In this document: one piece after another, positions 15,612 to 24,174 of the stretch | Position numbering within the stretch: position 1 is the stretch's first letter | How the letters are laid out: each line of letters starts with the position of its first letter | Source of the DNA: Novosphingobium umbonatum | GTDB lineage: Bacteria; Pseudomonadota; Alphaproteobacteria; Sphingomonadales; Sphingomonadaceae | Assembly (NCBI RefSeq): GCF_004005905.1 | Contig: NZ_SACO01000001.1 | Location: 62,001-126,000, forward strand | Length of the DNA stretch: 64,000 nucleotides | Direction: 5' to 3' | Made by a program: the position numbers and the translations under genes | The notes under the pieces: generated by a model | Seen by the model: only the letters and a program-made list of their open reading frames with translations | What the model was told of the DNA's origin: nothing | Database searches by the model: none

Positions 15612-16778
15612 CTAGATCCGCTCCACCACCCATACCAGCGCGCAACCCAGAGCCAGCAAGGCCCCGCTCCAGCGCAGGATCGCCTCTGCGTCCCATTGGC
15701 GGGACATCAACACGACCGGCAGCGCGACAGCCACCAAAGCCAGTTGCGCCAATTCAATCCCGATGTTGAAACCCAAAGTGGCCAGCAAAACCTGCCCTAC
15801 CGGCAATGCCATGTCGCGGATGGCGGTGGCAAAGGCCATGCCGTGGATCAGGCCGAAAAAGCCCGCAATCCAAGTCTCGCGCCCCGCATAAATCGGGTGC
15901 AGCGTATGCAGCGCCGACAGGGCAACCGACAGGGCGATCAGCAATTCGATCCTTTGCCCACCCTCCGGCAGCCAGCCCAGCGAGGTGGCCAGCAGCGATA
16001 GCGAATGGCCCAAGGTAAAGGCACTGGCCCGCCACACAACATCGCGCGTCAAGGCCCGCCAGCCACCGGCCGCCACCCAGCCCTTGCCCAAAGGGATCAG
16101 GCCAGCGGTCAAAAGCAGGGTCAGCAGGAAAGCCTGATGATCGGCTCCCTCGGCAATATGCCAGAGGCCCATCTGCACCATTTGCACCATCGCCTTCCAC
16201 GCCAGACCTGCGCCCGGCGTGATGGCAATGCTCCCCTCGCCGCGCTCCACCCGGCCCAGCAACACCGCATTTTGCGGCAACACTCCGCCCTGCCAATCCT
16301 GCATCAACGAGACAATCGCGGTATGGTTCACCACCTCCCGCGTGATCGTGCCCAGTCGAAGCACCACCGACCCGACATTCTGCCCATCAGGCGGGATCAG
16401 GTCCACATCGACCAGCCAATCCTTGGCCGGATCGCCATCGGGCAGGCGTTCATTGGGAGGAGCAAGCCCCTGCACAGCCACGCGCCACGCCTGACCATCG
16501 CGCCCCTTAGCCGCCAAATGGCTGAACACATAGGCCCGCACCATTGACGCGGGCAGCGCTGGATAGGCCTTGAACAGCGGCGGCGGGCGCGGGATCTGCC
16601 CTGCCTCCACCAAGGCGAAGGCCAATTCCGAGGATGGCAGCACCAGATGCAAGCGCACCGCTTTGGGCTGCAGCCGCACCTCCACCATGGTTTGCAGGAT
16701 AGGATGCGCGGTCACAGGCTTGGCCCACCCCAACAGACAGGCCAGCACCAGCAACCACAGACCACGCGACATCATCAT
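15612..16778 (-). CDS. HupE/UreJ-family membrane protein
   Basis: The 388-residue protein has a signal peptide, a soluble beta-rich N-terminal half of about 190 residues and six or so membrane segments in the C-terminal half. The motifs HIAEGADHQAFLLTLLL, AFTLGHSLSLLATSLG and FGLIHGMAFATAI, with histidines inside membrane segments, mark the HupE/UreJ_2 family, thought to move metal ions. The start overlaps the stop of the DUF3500 gene by one base (TGATG), so the two are translationally coupled. A metal-supply role for the adjacent secreted iron-type dioxygenase would be attractive, but that is speculation. Confidence 0.82.
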   Translation of the reverse strand: MMMSRGLWLLVLACLLGWAKPVTAHPILQTMVEVRLQPKAVRLHLVLPSSELAFALVEAGQIPRPPPLFKAYPALPASMVRAYVFSHLAAKGRDGQAWRVAVQGLAPPNERLPDGDPAKDWLVDVDLIPPDGQNVGSVVLRLGTITREVVNHTAIVSLMQDWQGGVLPQNAVLLGRVERGEGSIAITPGAGLAWKAMVQMVQMGLWHIAEGADHQAFLLTLLLTAGLIPLGKGWVAAGGWRALTRDVVWRASAFTLGHSLSLLATSLGWLPEGGQRIELLIALSVALSALHTLHPIYAGRETWIAGFFGLIHGMAFATAIRDMALPVGQVLLATLGFNIGIELAQLALVAVALPVVLMSRQWDAEAILRWSGALLALGCALVWVVERI

Positions 16779-17935
16779 CAGAACGAGAAATTGCCGCCAT
16801 AGTCATAGGTCTTGTCGCGCCAGACCGTGTGATAATGGTTGGCGCTCAAGATCACCCCGCCCTGCACCGAAAATTCGATCCACACGCGTGGGCCATCAAT
16901 GCGGACATAGGACCCCTTGGTGGCCAGATCGGAATAATTGGCCCATGCGATAGTGGTGGAGGCAAGGGCCGTGTCCGAAGTATAGGCATCATATTGCCCC
17001 GTCCCATTGGCATCCTGCGCATAGGTGGCAATCGCGGCTTTCACCAAAGCCTTCTGGCTATCACTCAGCGAGGAGACGGCCAGACCGCTCTGGGTGGGGA
17101 ATTTGCCATCGGCCTGCGGGCCCACCACCAGATCGGATATGCCGGTGATCTTGGCGCTGGCCAATTGCGTGCTGGACAGGCTGCTGATCATGGCCAGAAA
17201 CGCCTGCTGGCGGGTGGCCATGCCCTGAATGGTGCTGCCATTGGAGGTAAAGCTGACCGGCTCCAGCCCGACGAAATTGGGCGTCAGGCTGACCGGCGTG
17301 GCGCTGGCGTTGATCGAATAGAGATAGGTGTAGTGGTGTCCGGTAAATTCCAGAATCCACGCCCCGCTGGTCGATGGCGTGCCCAGAAACGAGATGTAAT
17401 AATTGCCCGATCCATAGGTGGAACCGCCGCCAGCGGAATAGAGATAGTCATCGGCCAGCAAATTGTTGGTCACCTGCGCCTGCCCCGTGCTGGTCAGGGC
17501 GGCATTGACCAAAGCCATGGCGGCGGCCTTTTGCGCGGTGGTCAGGCTGCCCAGACTGAGGCCTTTACGCGTGGCCATGCTGGCGGGCAGGTTCGACCAA
17601 TATTGCGTGGCATTGGTCGAGGTCAGCGACAATTGCACGCTGCTCTGCTGGCTGGTGCTGAGCGTGGAAAGGAAATTGTTGGCAAGGCAGGTCATATAGG
17701 CGCCCTGCCCGCTGCTGGTGGAACATGAGGAAGAGGACGCGCTGGAGGAGGAGGAACTCGACGAACTGGAAGAGCTGGAGCTGGAACTGCTGCTCGACGA
17801 ACTGCTGCTCGAAGAGCTGGACGAGCTGCCCGACCCGCTGTCCCCGCCGCAAGCGGCCAGCAACAGCATGCCGCCCATCGCCCCCGCCATCGCCACATGC
17901 GAGGCGCGCAGCTTGTTCAGAATTTCCATCGTCAT
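16778..17935 (-). CDS. DUF3500 lipoprotein with a 29-serine linker
   Basis: The 385-residue protein has a lipoprotein signal ending at LAAC29, then GGDSGSG and an uninterrupted run of 29 serines (about residues 37-65) before the globular domain. The body, with NYYISFLGTPSTSGAWILEFTGHH in two blocks, a region resembling VEPVSF and a C-terminal RVWIEFSVQGG, fits the DUF3500 family, whose reaction is not known. The serine run is coded by a mixture of AGC, AGT, TCG, TCC and TCT codons, so it is kept at protein level rather than being a slipping DNA repeat. The protein should be membrane-anchored on the periplasmic side or at the surface, displayed on a flexible, possibly glycosylated stalk. It is coupled to the downstream HupE-like gene. 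Confidence 0.8.
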   Translation of the reverse strand: MTMEILNKLRASHVAMAGAMGGMLLLAACGGDSGSGSSSSSSSSSSSSSSSSSSSSSSSSSSSSSASSSSCSTSSGQGAYMTCLANNFLSTLSTSQQSSVQLSLTSTNATQYWSNLPASMATRKGLSLGSLTTAQKAAAMALVNAALTSTGQAQVTNNLLADDYLYSAGGGSTYGSGNYYISFLGTPSTSGAWILEFTGHHYTYLYSINASATPVSLTPNFVGLEPVSFTSNGSTIQGMATRQQAFLAMISSLSSTQLASAKITGISDLVVGPQADGKFPTQSGLAVSSLSDSQKALVKAAIATYAQDANGTGQYDAYTSDTALASTTIAWANYSDLATKGSYVRIDGPRVWIEFSVQGGVILSANHYHTVWRDKTYDYGGNFSF

Positions 17936-18073
17936 TTCCCGCCACCTTGTTTTGAACCGGGCGGTCGGCTCCAGACCCCATTGGCCCCGACCACCGCTCT
18001 TATGTCCAAAAATCTAGGCAGGCTGCTTGGCAGAGGTATTTCACGCTTTTTGCCGCAGCGTATGACCCCAAGG

Positions 18074-18991
18074 CTAAATGCCGATCACCGCGCTGCCGGT
18101 GTATCCGTCGGTGATATTGCCCGATAGCGTAGGCGTCATCTGGGCGATCTGGGCCGACGTGTTGTCTTTGAACACATTGTCCGTGGCGATGGAGATGGCA
18201 TTGTAATTGGCGATGCTGGCGCTGTAGCGCGAATCGCCGTTGAACACGGCCACATTATTCGCCGCAGGCATCGCCAATTGCGAAATGAGCGAAGCGGTGC
18301 GCCCCGTGGCGCTGCTGCCCAGCCCGCTGCGGAACACTTCGAAATGGATATGCGGCCAGCGGCCCGAATAGCAACCGGGATAGATGGTGGTGAAGGTCAC
18401 CTCGCCATTGCTATCAGTGATCTGCACCCCGCGCAGATAGCTTTCCCCTGTAACGCCAGAGGAATAGAGCGAATAACGCCCCTGTGCGTCACACTGCCAG
18501 ATATAGATCGCCGCCCCCGCGATCGGCAAGCATCCAGTGGACACATCCACCAGACGCAGCGTCAAAGTCACCGCCACACCGGACGCGGTGGTGGTGGAGT
18601 TGATAAAGCTGGAACGTATGTCGGAGCGCACCACACCCGACACCGACAGGACATTCGACGTGGCCCCGCTGGAGGCATTGGTGCCATCGGCGGGATAGGG
18701 GCCATTGGTTTCGGTGGGATCGGCCACGCAACTGGTGGTGGCACTGCTGGAGCTTGCACTGGAGCTGGAGCTGCTCGATAAACTGCTGCTGGAGGAAGAG
18801 GAACTGGAGGAGGAGGAAGACGAACTGGAGGAAGTAGCCCCCGAACCCGAACCGCCATCGCCGCAAGCAACCAGCGCTCCCATGCTGCCCGCCGAGGCCA
18901 ACCAGGCCAGCGCACGCCGCCGACCCAAGAGTCGCTCAAAAGCGGGTAGGTCATGGGCCAAACCGTGGCCTGCGGTGTCCTTGTCATCCAT
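18074..18991 (-). CDS. Tat/lipoprotein intradiol dioxygenase-like protein with poly-serine linker
   Basis: The 305-residue protein has a twin-arginine leader (GRRRALAWLASAGSMGALVAC) ending in a lipobox cysteine at residue 43, then a serine-rich linker (17 serines, one leucine, more serines) to about residue 85. The catalytic domain matches intradiol ring-cleavage dioxygenases: ETNGPYP, IYIWQCDAQGRYS and IYPGCYSGRWPHIHFEVF. Likely iron ligands are Tyr173, Tyr208, His214 and His216, all present. Cytoplasmic relatives open catechols or protocatechuate; exported versions are poorly understood and may act on phenolic polymers or surface aromatics. Tat export suits a folded metalloenzyme. It lies upstream of the DUF3500 and HupE-like genes in the same direction, with a gap of about 140 bases. 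Confidence 0.83.
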   Translation of the reverse strand: MDDKDTAGHGLAHDLPAFERLLGRRRALAWLASAGSMGALVACGDGGSGSGATSSSSSSSSSSSSSSSSSLSSSSSSSASSSSATTSCVADPTETNGPYPADGTNASSGATSNVLSVSGVVRSDIRSSFINSTTTASGVAVTLTLRLVDVSTGCLPIAGAAIYIWQCDAQGRYSLYSSGVTGESYLRGVQITDSNGEVTFTTIYPGCYSGRWPHIHFEVFRSGLGSSATGRTASLISQLAMPAANNVAVFNGDSRYSASIANYNAISIATDNVFKDNTSAQIAQMTPTLSGNITDGYTGSAVIGI

Positions 18992-19093
18992 AGATAAATT
19001 CGCACTCCCTTTCGGCTTTAGCGCAAGATCGGCATATTTTTTATCACCGCCAGCGCCTTTCTTATCTCCTTGCCGCGCAAGTTTGCGCCGGTT

Positions 19094-20488
19094 TTACGGC
19101 TTTGTTGCAGCCACTCTGGTGAAAGGCCCGCAATCGGGCGCCACCATCCGGCACCACGCAGGCGAGGACGCGCGATGCAGCGCTACCGGCGCGATCAAGG
19201 CAAAGCCCGCCAACACGATACCCCAGCCAACCCAGCCCGCCACTGGCGCCAGCGCAATCTGTCGCCACAGCCGCGCCAACAGGCCATAGCTGGCCATCAA
19301 AGGCAGGAAATAGTGATAGAGATACAGCACCCTCTGTCCGTCGAGCCAGAACAGCGCCGTCATTTGCGCCATCCACAGCGCCAGACAGACAATAGCCACC
19401 CTGTCCCCACGCAAGGCCAGAGCCACGCCGCCGCAGAGGCCGATCAACCCCAGCCACCACGCGCCCCGATTGGGCACCAGCGCCAGCACGCGGACCTCGC
19501 TATCCCCTGCATCCCAACGATAGGTGATGCTGCCCAAACCCAGCGGCCAGCCAAAGGGATGCGAGCCATTGCCATCCATCCGCGTCATCCCCGCCAGATC
19601 CTGCGCCAGAAAAGCGCGCTGATCCTGAATTGCGGCCCATAGACGGACCATACCATCGGGCGCTTGGGCGTAGGTAGCGGACACATAGGCCTGATCGCGC
19701 CTGCCCGCCACAGTTCGGCCATCAGGCAACAATGGCGATGCGGCCAGATGCGCGGCATAGACCGCCACCAGCACTGCCAACCCAGCCAAAGCCGCCATAG
19801 CCAGCGCCCCCAGACCTTCGCGCGCCCCCCGCCTGCGCAACAAGGCAACGCAGGGCAATAACACGCCCAATAAAGCCCCATTGGCCCGCACCAAAGCCGC
19901 CGCCATCACCGCCCCGCCGCATAGCGCCGCCCAGCCCCAAGCCTTGCGCCAGCCCCGCGCCTCCATCCAGAGCAGCACAGCCAGCATAGCCAGCAGCGCA
20001 AAAGCGATCTGGAACCCGTCCAGATGCCCCGCCCGCATCTGCACCAGCAAAGCCGGATCGGCCAGATAGAGGAAGGACAGCAGCATGGCAGGCTCGGTCC
20101 TGCCGACCACTTGCCGCATCAAGCCATAGAACAGCCCCGCCCCCGCCACGCCCGCCAAGGCACTGGCGATGCGCAGGCCCGCAAAATCGAAACCCTGCGG
20201 CACATCACGCGCCGCCACGCTGAACTGCCCCGCGATCCCGCGCCAATCCACACCGGCATTCCAGCCCGCCAACCGATCCCCCCGAGCGATCAGCAGCAAG
20301 CCGAGCGGCGGATGCGAAGCAAACTGCAGGCGGCCTTCATGGTAACGCGCGGTGGAGGCCAGATAATAGCTCTCGTCCCAGATCGGTTGCCTCACCGCGC
20401 CCAAGTCCCACAGCAGCAGGAAAGCAGCCACGCCCATCACCGCCAACACAGGCAAGAGGCGAATGAGGAAAGGTCTGGAAACAGCCAT
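19094..20488 (-). CDS. GT39-like membrane glycosyltransferase (protein mannosyltransferase type)
   Basis: The protein of about 464 residues has some ten membrane segments and the GT39 hallmark acidic pair in the first periplasmic loop (WDESYYLAS, Asp38-Glu39) followed by FASHPPLG. These enzymes transfer a sugar from a polyprenyl-phosphate carrier to an acceptor outside the inner membrane; in the protein-mannosyltransferase branch the acceptors are serine and threonine residues. Its neighbours are two lipoproteins with long poly-serine linkers, plausible O-glycosylation targets. ATG at 20488 is taken as the start since the hydrophobic segment begins soon after; another ATG lies at 20533. It is divergent from the type IV secretion operon. 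Lipid A or glycolipid modification is an alternative role. Confidence 0.78.
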   Translation of the reverse strand: MAVSRPFLIRLLPVLAVMGVAAFLLLWDLGAVRQPIWDESYYLASTARYHEGRLQFASHPPLGLLLIARGDRLAGWNAGVDWRGIAGQFSVAARDVPQGFDFAGLRIASALAGVAGAGLFYGLMRQVVGRTEPAMLLSFLYLADPALLVQMRAGHLDGFQIAFALLAMLAVLLWMEARGWRKAWGWAALCGGAVMAAALVRANGALLGVLLPCVALLRRRGAREGLGALAMAALAGLAVLVAVYAAHLAASPLLPDGRTVAGRRDQAYVSATYAQAPDGMVRLWAAIQDQRAFLAQDLAGMTRMDGNGSHPFGWPLGLGSITYRWDAGDSEVRVLALVPNRGAWWLGLIGLCGGVALALRGDRVAIVCLALWMAQMTALFWLDGQRVLYLYHYFLPLMASYGLLARLWRQIALAPVAGWVGWGIVLAGFALIAPVALHRASSPAWCRMVAPDCGPFTRVAATKP

Positions 20489-20592
20489 GCCCCCAGCCTG
20501 CCCATGCCATTTGGCGCGGCGATGGCGGCGCATTTCAGCTTTGTTGCAGGCCCGCGCGGCGCCCGCAAATCTCCCGCAATTCGCCCGAGACA

Positions 20593-21204
20593 GTGCGAAA
20601 GCATCGTCATGAGGTGCGACTTTACCTTCTCCTTACCCCTGTGATCTGGGCTGCCTCTGTGTGGGCGGCGCCTTCTGCCTGCGCCGATGTGCTGCAAGTG
20701 GGCGAGGATGGCGCGACCCTGTGGCGGCGCAATGCGGGCAAGGTGGAATGGCAAGCAGCGCAGGCGGTCCCAACGCCACCTCCCCCGCGCCAGACGATCG
20801 CCCCTACCCATCTGGCCCCGCTTGCCGCGCAGGCCGCCGCCGCCCATGGCCTGCCGCCTGCCCTGCTGGAGGCGCTGGTCTGGCAGGAAAGCCGCTGGCA
20901 CCCACAAGCTGTTTCACCCAAAGGCGCCATAGGGCTAGGGCAATTGATGCCCGCCACGGCAAGGGCGCTTGGCGTTGATCCCCATGACCCCGCCGCCAAT
21001 CTGCATGGCGCGGCGCGCTATTTGCGGCAACAGATCGACCATTTCGGGGGCAACCTGCCATTGGCGCTGGCCGCCTATAATGCGGGCCCCAAACGCGTGG
21101 AGCAGGCAGGCGGCATTCCGCCCATCGCCGAGACGCAGGCCTATGTCCGAGCCATCACCCAACGTTTCCAACTCTCCACCGCAACAGGAGCCAAGACGCC
21201 ATGA
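20593..21204 (+). CDS. virB1: VirB1-like lytic transglycosylase
   Basis: The 203-residue protein has an N-terminal signal peptide and an SLT domain with catalytic Glu99 in [24 protein letters not shown], then AARYLRQQ and [10 protein letters not shown], all diagnostic of this muramidase fold. It would cut peptidoglycan to let the secretion machine pass through the wall. It is the first gene of the type IV secretion operon and its stop overlaps the virB2 start (ATGA). The start is uncertain: GTG at 20593 or GTG at 20614, where the second would begin the signal peptide directly. Confidence 0.85.
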   Translation: MRKHRHEVRLYLLLTPVIWAASVWAAPSACADVLQVGEDGATLWRRNAGKVEWQAAQAVPTPPPPRQTIAPTHLAPLAAQAAAAHGLPPALLEALVWQESRWHPQAVSPKGAIGLGQLMPATARALGVDPHDPAANLHGAARYLRQQIDHFGGNLPLALAAYNAGPKRVEQAGGIPPIAETQAYVRAITQRFQLSTATGAKTP

Positions 21205-21530
21205 AGGCAAGTTTCCGCCATAGCTGGCGCGCCGCCGCCGCGCTGACCGCTACCATCCCGCAGGCCGCCATCGCCCAGAACCATGCTGGCCCCGCCGGTT
21301 CTGGCCCCGCCGGTTCAGGCCCCATCGTCTCGGCCATGATGTGGTTGCAGGGGACATTGATGGGCCAAGTGGCCACCACCGTCGCCGTCATCGCAGTGGC
21401 CATGGTAGGCTTCATGATGCTGACCGGCCGCCTAGACTGGCGGTTTGGCGCGACGGTAATTGTTGGCTGCTTCATCCTGTTTGGCTCGGCCGCGATCGTG
21501 TCGGGCATCCAGTCTGCCGCAGGCGGATAA
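21201..21530 (+). CDS. virB2: VirB2/TrbC-family pilin
   Basis: The 109-residue protein has a long signal sequence ending near AIAQ, a short glycine-serine-proline stretch and two hydrophobic helices ([18 protein letters not shown] and [18 protein letters not shown]). This is the organisation of VirB2/TrbC pilin precursors, which are processed and assembled into the conjugative pilus. It overlaps virB1 by four bases and is followed after six bases by virB3. The N-terminal GPAGS repeat is unusual and arises from a DNA tandem repeat. Confidence 0.85.
   Translation: MKASFRHSWRAAAALTATIPQAAIAQNHAGPAGSGPAGSGPIVSAMMWLQGTLMGQVATTVAVIAVAMVGFMMLTGRLDWRFGATVIVGCFILFGSAAIVSGIQSAAGG
21288..21323. repeat. 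15-bp tandem repeat inside virB2
   Basis: GGCCCCGCCGGTTCT is followed directly by a copy differing only in its last base and by a six-base partial third copy. It is in frame and encodes [12 protein letters not shown] in the mature N terminus of the pilin, so changes in copy number would lengthen that segment without a frameshift. Confidence 0.8.
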
Positions 21531-21536
21531 GCGCCC

Positions 21537-21815
21537 ATGACTGCCAGAGCCCCCGTCTTCCGCGCGCTGACCCGCCCCCAGATGTTTGGAGGGGTCACCT
21601 TCTCTTTCTTCATCCTCAACATGGCCATCACCACCGAGGCTTTTCTGATCACCCGCAGCTTTCTGGCGCTGCCGGTGGCTTTGCTGGTGCATGGCGCGGG
21701 CTATGTCGCCTGTTTGCGCGAACCGCGCATTTTCGACATCTGGCTGACCAAGGTGAGCCGCTGCGCGCGGGTCCGCAATTGGCGGCGCTGGGGGTGCAAC
21801 TCCTATGCGCCCTAA
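21537..21815 (+). CDS. virB3: VirB3 family type IV secretion protein
   Basis: The 92-residue inner-membrane protein has the VirB3 layout: a short N terminus with RALTRPQMFGG, one or two hydrophobic segments (FSFFILNMAITTEAFLI and the following alanine/valine-rich one) and the C-terminal REPRIFDIW motif. VirB3 sits with VirB4 at the base of the inner-membrane complex. The gene overlaps the start of virB4 by 11 bases. Confidence 0.85.
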   Translation: MTARAPVFRALTRPQMFGGVTFSFFILNMAITTEAFLITRSFLALPVALLVHGAGYVACLREPRIFDIWLTKVSRCARVRNWRRWGCNSYAP

Positions 21816-24174
21816 ATGGAAAGGCCCTGCTGCATGGGCCCCGCGTGAAGCCCGTGCGGGCGACCGCCTGCCCTATGCGCGCCATGTGAATGATGCGACC
21901 ATCGCCCTGCGCGACGGTAGCGCGATGCAGGTGATCCATCTGTCCGGCCTGCCCTTTGAAACCGAGGATACCGGCCAGTTGGACCATATGCTGGCCCTGC
22001 GCGACCTGTTGCTGCGCTCGGCGCTGGATTCGCGCTTTGTGGTCTATCACCATGTCGTGCGCCGTCCGGTGGAGGCGGGATTGGACGCCACTTTCCCCAA
22101 TCCTTTCACCGCGCTGCTCGATGCGCGCTGGCGGCAATCGCTGTCCGCCCAGCGCCTTTTTGTGAACGAGCAATATCTGACCATCCTGCGCCGCCCGCCG
22201 CGTGGCAAGCTGGGCCTGCTGGAACGGATCACCCGCCGTTCAGGCGACAACCAACCCGATGGCGGTGTCTTGCGCGAATTGTCGGCAGCCTGCGATGCGC
22301 TGCTGGCGGGACTATCCGCCTATGGCGCGCGGCGACTGACAAGGCATGGCCGGATTTCGGAGCCTCTGGCCCTGCTCTCCGCGCTGTATAATGGCGAATG
22401 GCGGCAAGTGGCCTGCGGTAGTGCCCCCGATCTGGGGCACTATCTGCCCTATGCCCGCGTGTCCTTCGGGCTGGACGCTATCGAAACCCGCCGCGCGGGA
22501 ACCCGCGACTTTTCCGCCATGCTCAGCCTGAAGGACTATCCTGAAGCCACCGAGGCGGGCATGCTCGACACTTTGCTGCGCCTGCCCCATGCCCTGACCA
22601 TCACCCAGACCTATGCCCCTGCCGACCGCACGCTGGCGCGCGAACGCATGGATCTGGCCATCCGCCGCATCCGTTCCGCCGATGCCGAAGCCTTTGCCGA
22701 GCGCGGACAGATGATGGCCGCCCGCGACGCTCTGGGCATGGGCAGCGCCGGCTTTGGCGACCATCACCTGTCGGTTTGTATACGTGCCGACAGCCTTGGC
22801 GCATTGGAGCAAGCCGCCGCCGCCGCGCAAAATGCGCTGGCCGAGGCAGGCGCGATTGCGGTGCGAGAGGATGTGAATATGGAGCCCGCCTTCTGGGCGC
22901 AATTCCCCGGCAATGAAGCCTATGCCGCCCGCCGCGCGCTGATTTCCAGCACCAATGCGGCAGGTTTTCTCTCGCTGCATGGGTTCCCTCTGGGGCAGGC
23001 CGAGGGTAACCATTGGGGCCAAGCCATCGCCCTGCTGCCCACCACCAGCGCCACGCCCTATTTCTTCAATTTCCATGGCAGTGATACCGGCGGGGCGGAT
23101 CTGGGCAATTTCACCGTGATCGGCCCGTCGGGCAGCGGCAAGACGGTGGTGCTCAATTTCCTGATCGCACAGGCGCAGAAACATGCCCCCCGCACCATCG
23201 TGTTCGACAAGGATCGCGGGGCGGAAATTTTCCTGCGAGCCTGCGGAGCCCATTATGCGCGACTGACGCCGGGCCAGCCCACAGGATTCAACCCGCTGGC
23301 CATGGCGGATAGCGCGCCAACCCGCGCCTTCCTGCGCGATTTTCTGGCCTGTTTGTTGACCGCCGAAGGGCCGGAGGAGGCCGAAGTGATCGCAGAGGCC
23401 GTCGATGCCCTGTTTGATCACCCGCCCCATCTGCGCCGGCTGCGCCATCTGGCCGAATTGCTGGCGGGGCGGCACAGGCCACAGGCGGGCGATCTGGCCA
23501 GTCGCCTTGCCCCTTGGGTGCAGGATGGCCCGCATGCATGGCTGTTCGACCATGAACAGGACCGGCTCGACCTGTCGCAGCGCCTGCTCGGCTTTGACAT
23601 GACCGCCCTGCTCGACAGCCCTGTGCTGCGCACACCGGCGATGATGTATCTGTTCCACCGCATCGAGGAAAGGCTGGATGGCCAGCCAACCATGATCTGC
23701 ATCGATGAAGGCTGGAAAGCGCTAGACGATCCGGTCTTCGCGGCGCGCATCCGCGACTGGCTCAAAACGCTGCGCAAACGCAATGCTTTGGTCGGCTTTG
23801 CCACGCAAAGTGCGCGAGATGCGCTCGATAGCGCGATCAGCACAGCCTTGGTGGAACAGACCGCCACCATGATCTTCACCCCCAATGCCCGCGCCCGAAC
23901 CCAGGATTATGCCGATGGCTTCGCGCTAACCGAGCAGGAGGTGGAACTGATCCGGGCCCTGCCCGCATCTAGCCGCTGTTTCCTGGTACGGCGTGCGCGC
24001 GAATCCATGGTGGTGCGCCTTGACCTGTCGGGCCATCCCGATCTGTTGGAGGTGCTATCCGGGCGGGAGGGCAGCACAAGGCGGCTCGATGCCTTGCGCG
24101 CCGAAAGAGGGGACCATCCCTCGCAATGGTTTGAAGCGCTCACCGGAACCCCATGGCCGGAGGAAGCCCCATGA
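21805..24174 (+). CDS. virB4: VirB4 type IV secretion ATPase
   Basis: The 789-residue protein is full length for VirB4. The N-terminal CagE/TrbE/VirB region covers about residues 1-400. The C-terminal ATPase domain has Walker A GPSGSGKT (residues 440-447) and Walker B MICIDEGWKAL (Asp634, Glu635), followed by KRNALVGFATQS and the NARARTQDYADGF region near the end. It powers pilus biogenesis and substrate transfer from the cytoplasmic face of the inner membrane. The start overlaps virB3 and the stop overlaps virB6, so the gene is embedded in a coupled operon. All motifs needed for ATP hydrolysis are present. Confidence 0.95.
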   Translation: MRPKWKGPAAWAPREARAGDRLPYARHVNDATIALRDGSAMQVIHLSGLPFETEDTGQLDHMLALRDLLLRSALDSRFVVYHHVVRRPVEAGLDATFPNPFTALLDARWRQSLSAQRLFVNEQYLTILRRPPRGKLGLLERITRRSGDNQPDGGVLRELSAACDALLAGLSAYGARRLTRHGRISEPLALLSALYNGEWRQVACGSAPDLGHYLPYARVSFGLDAIETRRAGTRDFSAMLSLKDYPEATEAGMLDTLLRLPHALTITQTYAPADRTLARERMDLAIRRIRSADAEAFAERGQMMAARDALGMGSAGFGDHHLSVCIRADSLGALEQAAAAAQNALAEAGAIAVREDVNMEPAFWAQFPGNEAYAARRALISSTNAAGFLSLHGFPLGQAEGNHWGQAIALLPTTSATPYFFNFHGSDTGGADLGNFTVIGPSGSGKTVVLNFLIAQAQKHAPRTIVFDKDRGAEIFLRACGAHYARLTPGQPTGFNPLAMADSAPTRAFLRDFLACLLTAEGPEEAEVIAEAVDALFDHPPHLRRLRHLAELLAGRHRPQAGDLASRLAPWVQDGPHAWLFDHEQDRLDLSQRLLGFDMTALLDSPVLRTPAMMYLFHRIEERLDGQPTMICIDEGWKALDDPVFAARIRDWLKTLRKRNALVGFATQSARDALDSAISTALVEQTATMIFTPNARARTQDYADGFALTEQEVELIRALPASSRCFLVRRARESMVVRLDLSGHPDLLEVLSGREGSTRRLDALRAERGDHPSQWFEALTGTPWPEEAP

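Noticed and set aside
17717..17825. Simple-sequence DNA repeat or CRISPR-like array
   Set aside because: The sequence encodes poly-serine with mixed codons and has no regular DNA unit or spacers.
20489..20533. Upstream ATG of the GT39 protein
   Set aside because: It adds a basic segment before the first membrane helix without a better ribosome site; kept only as an alternative.
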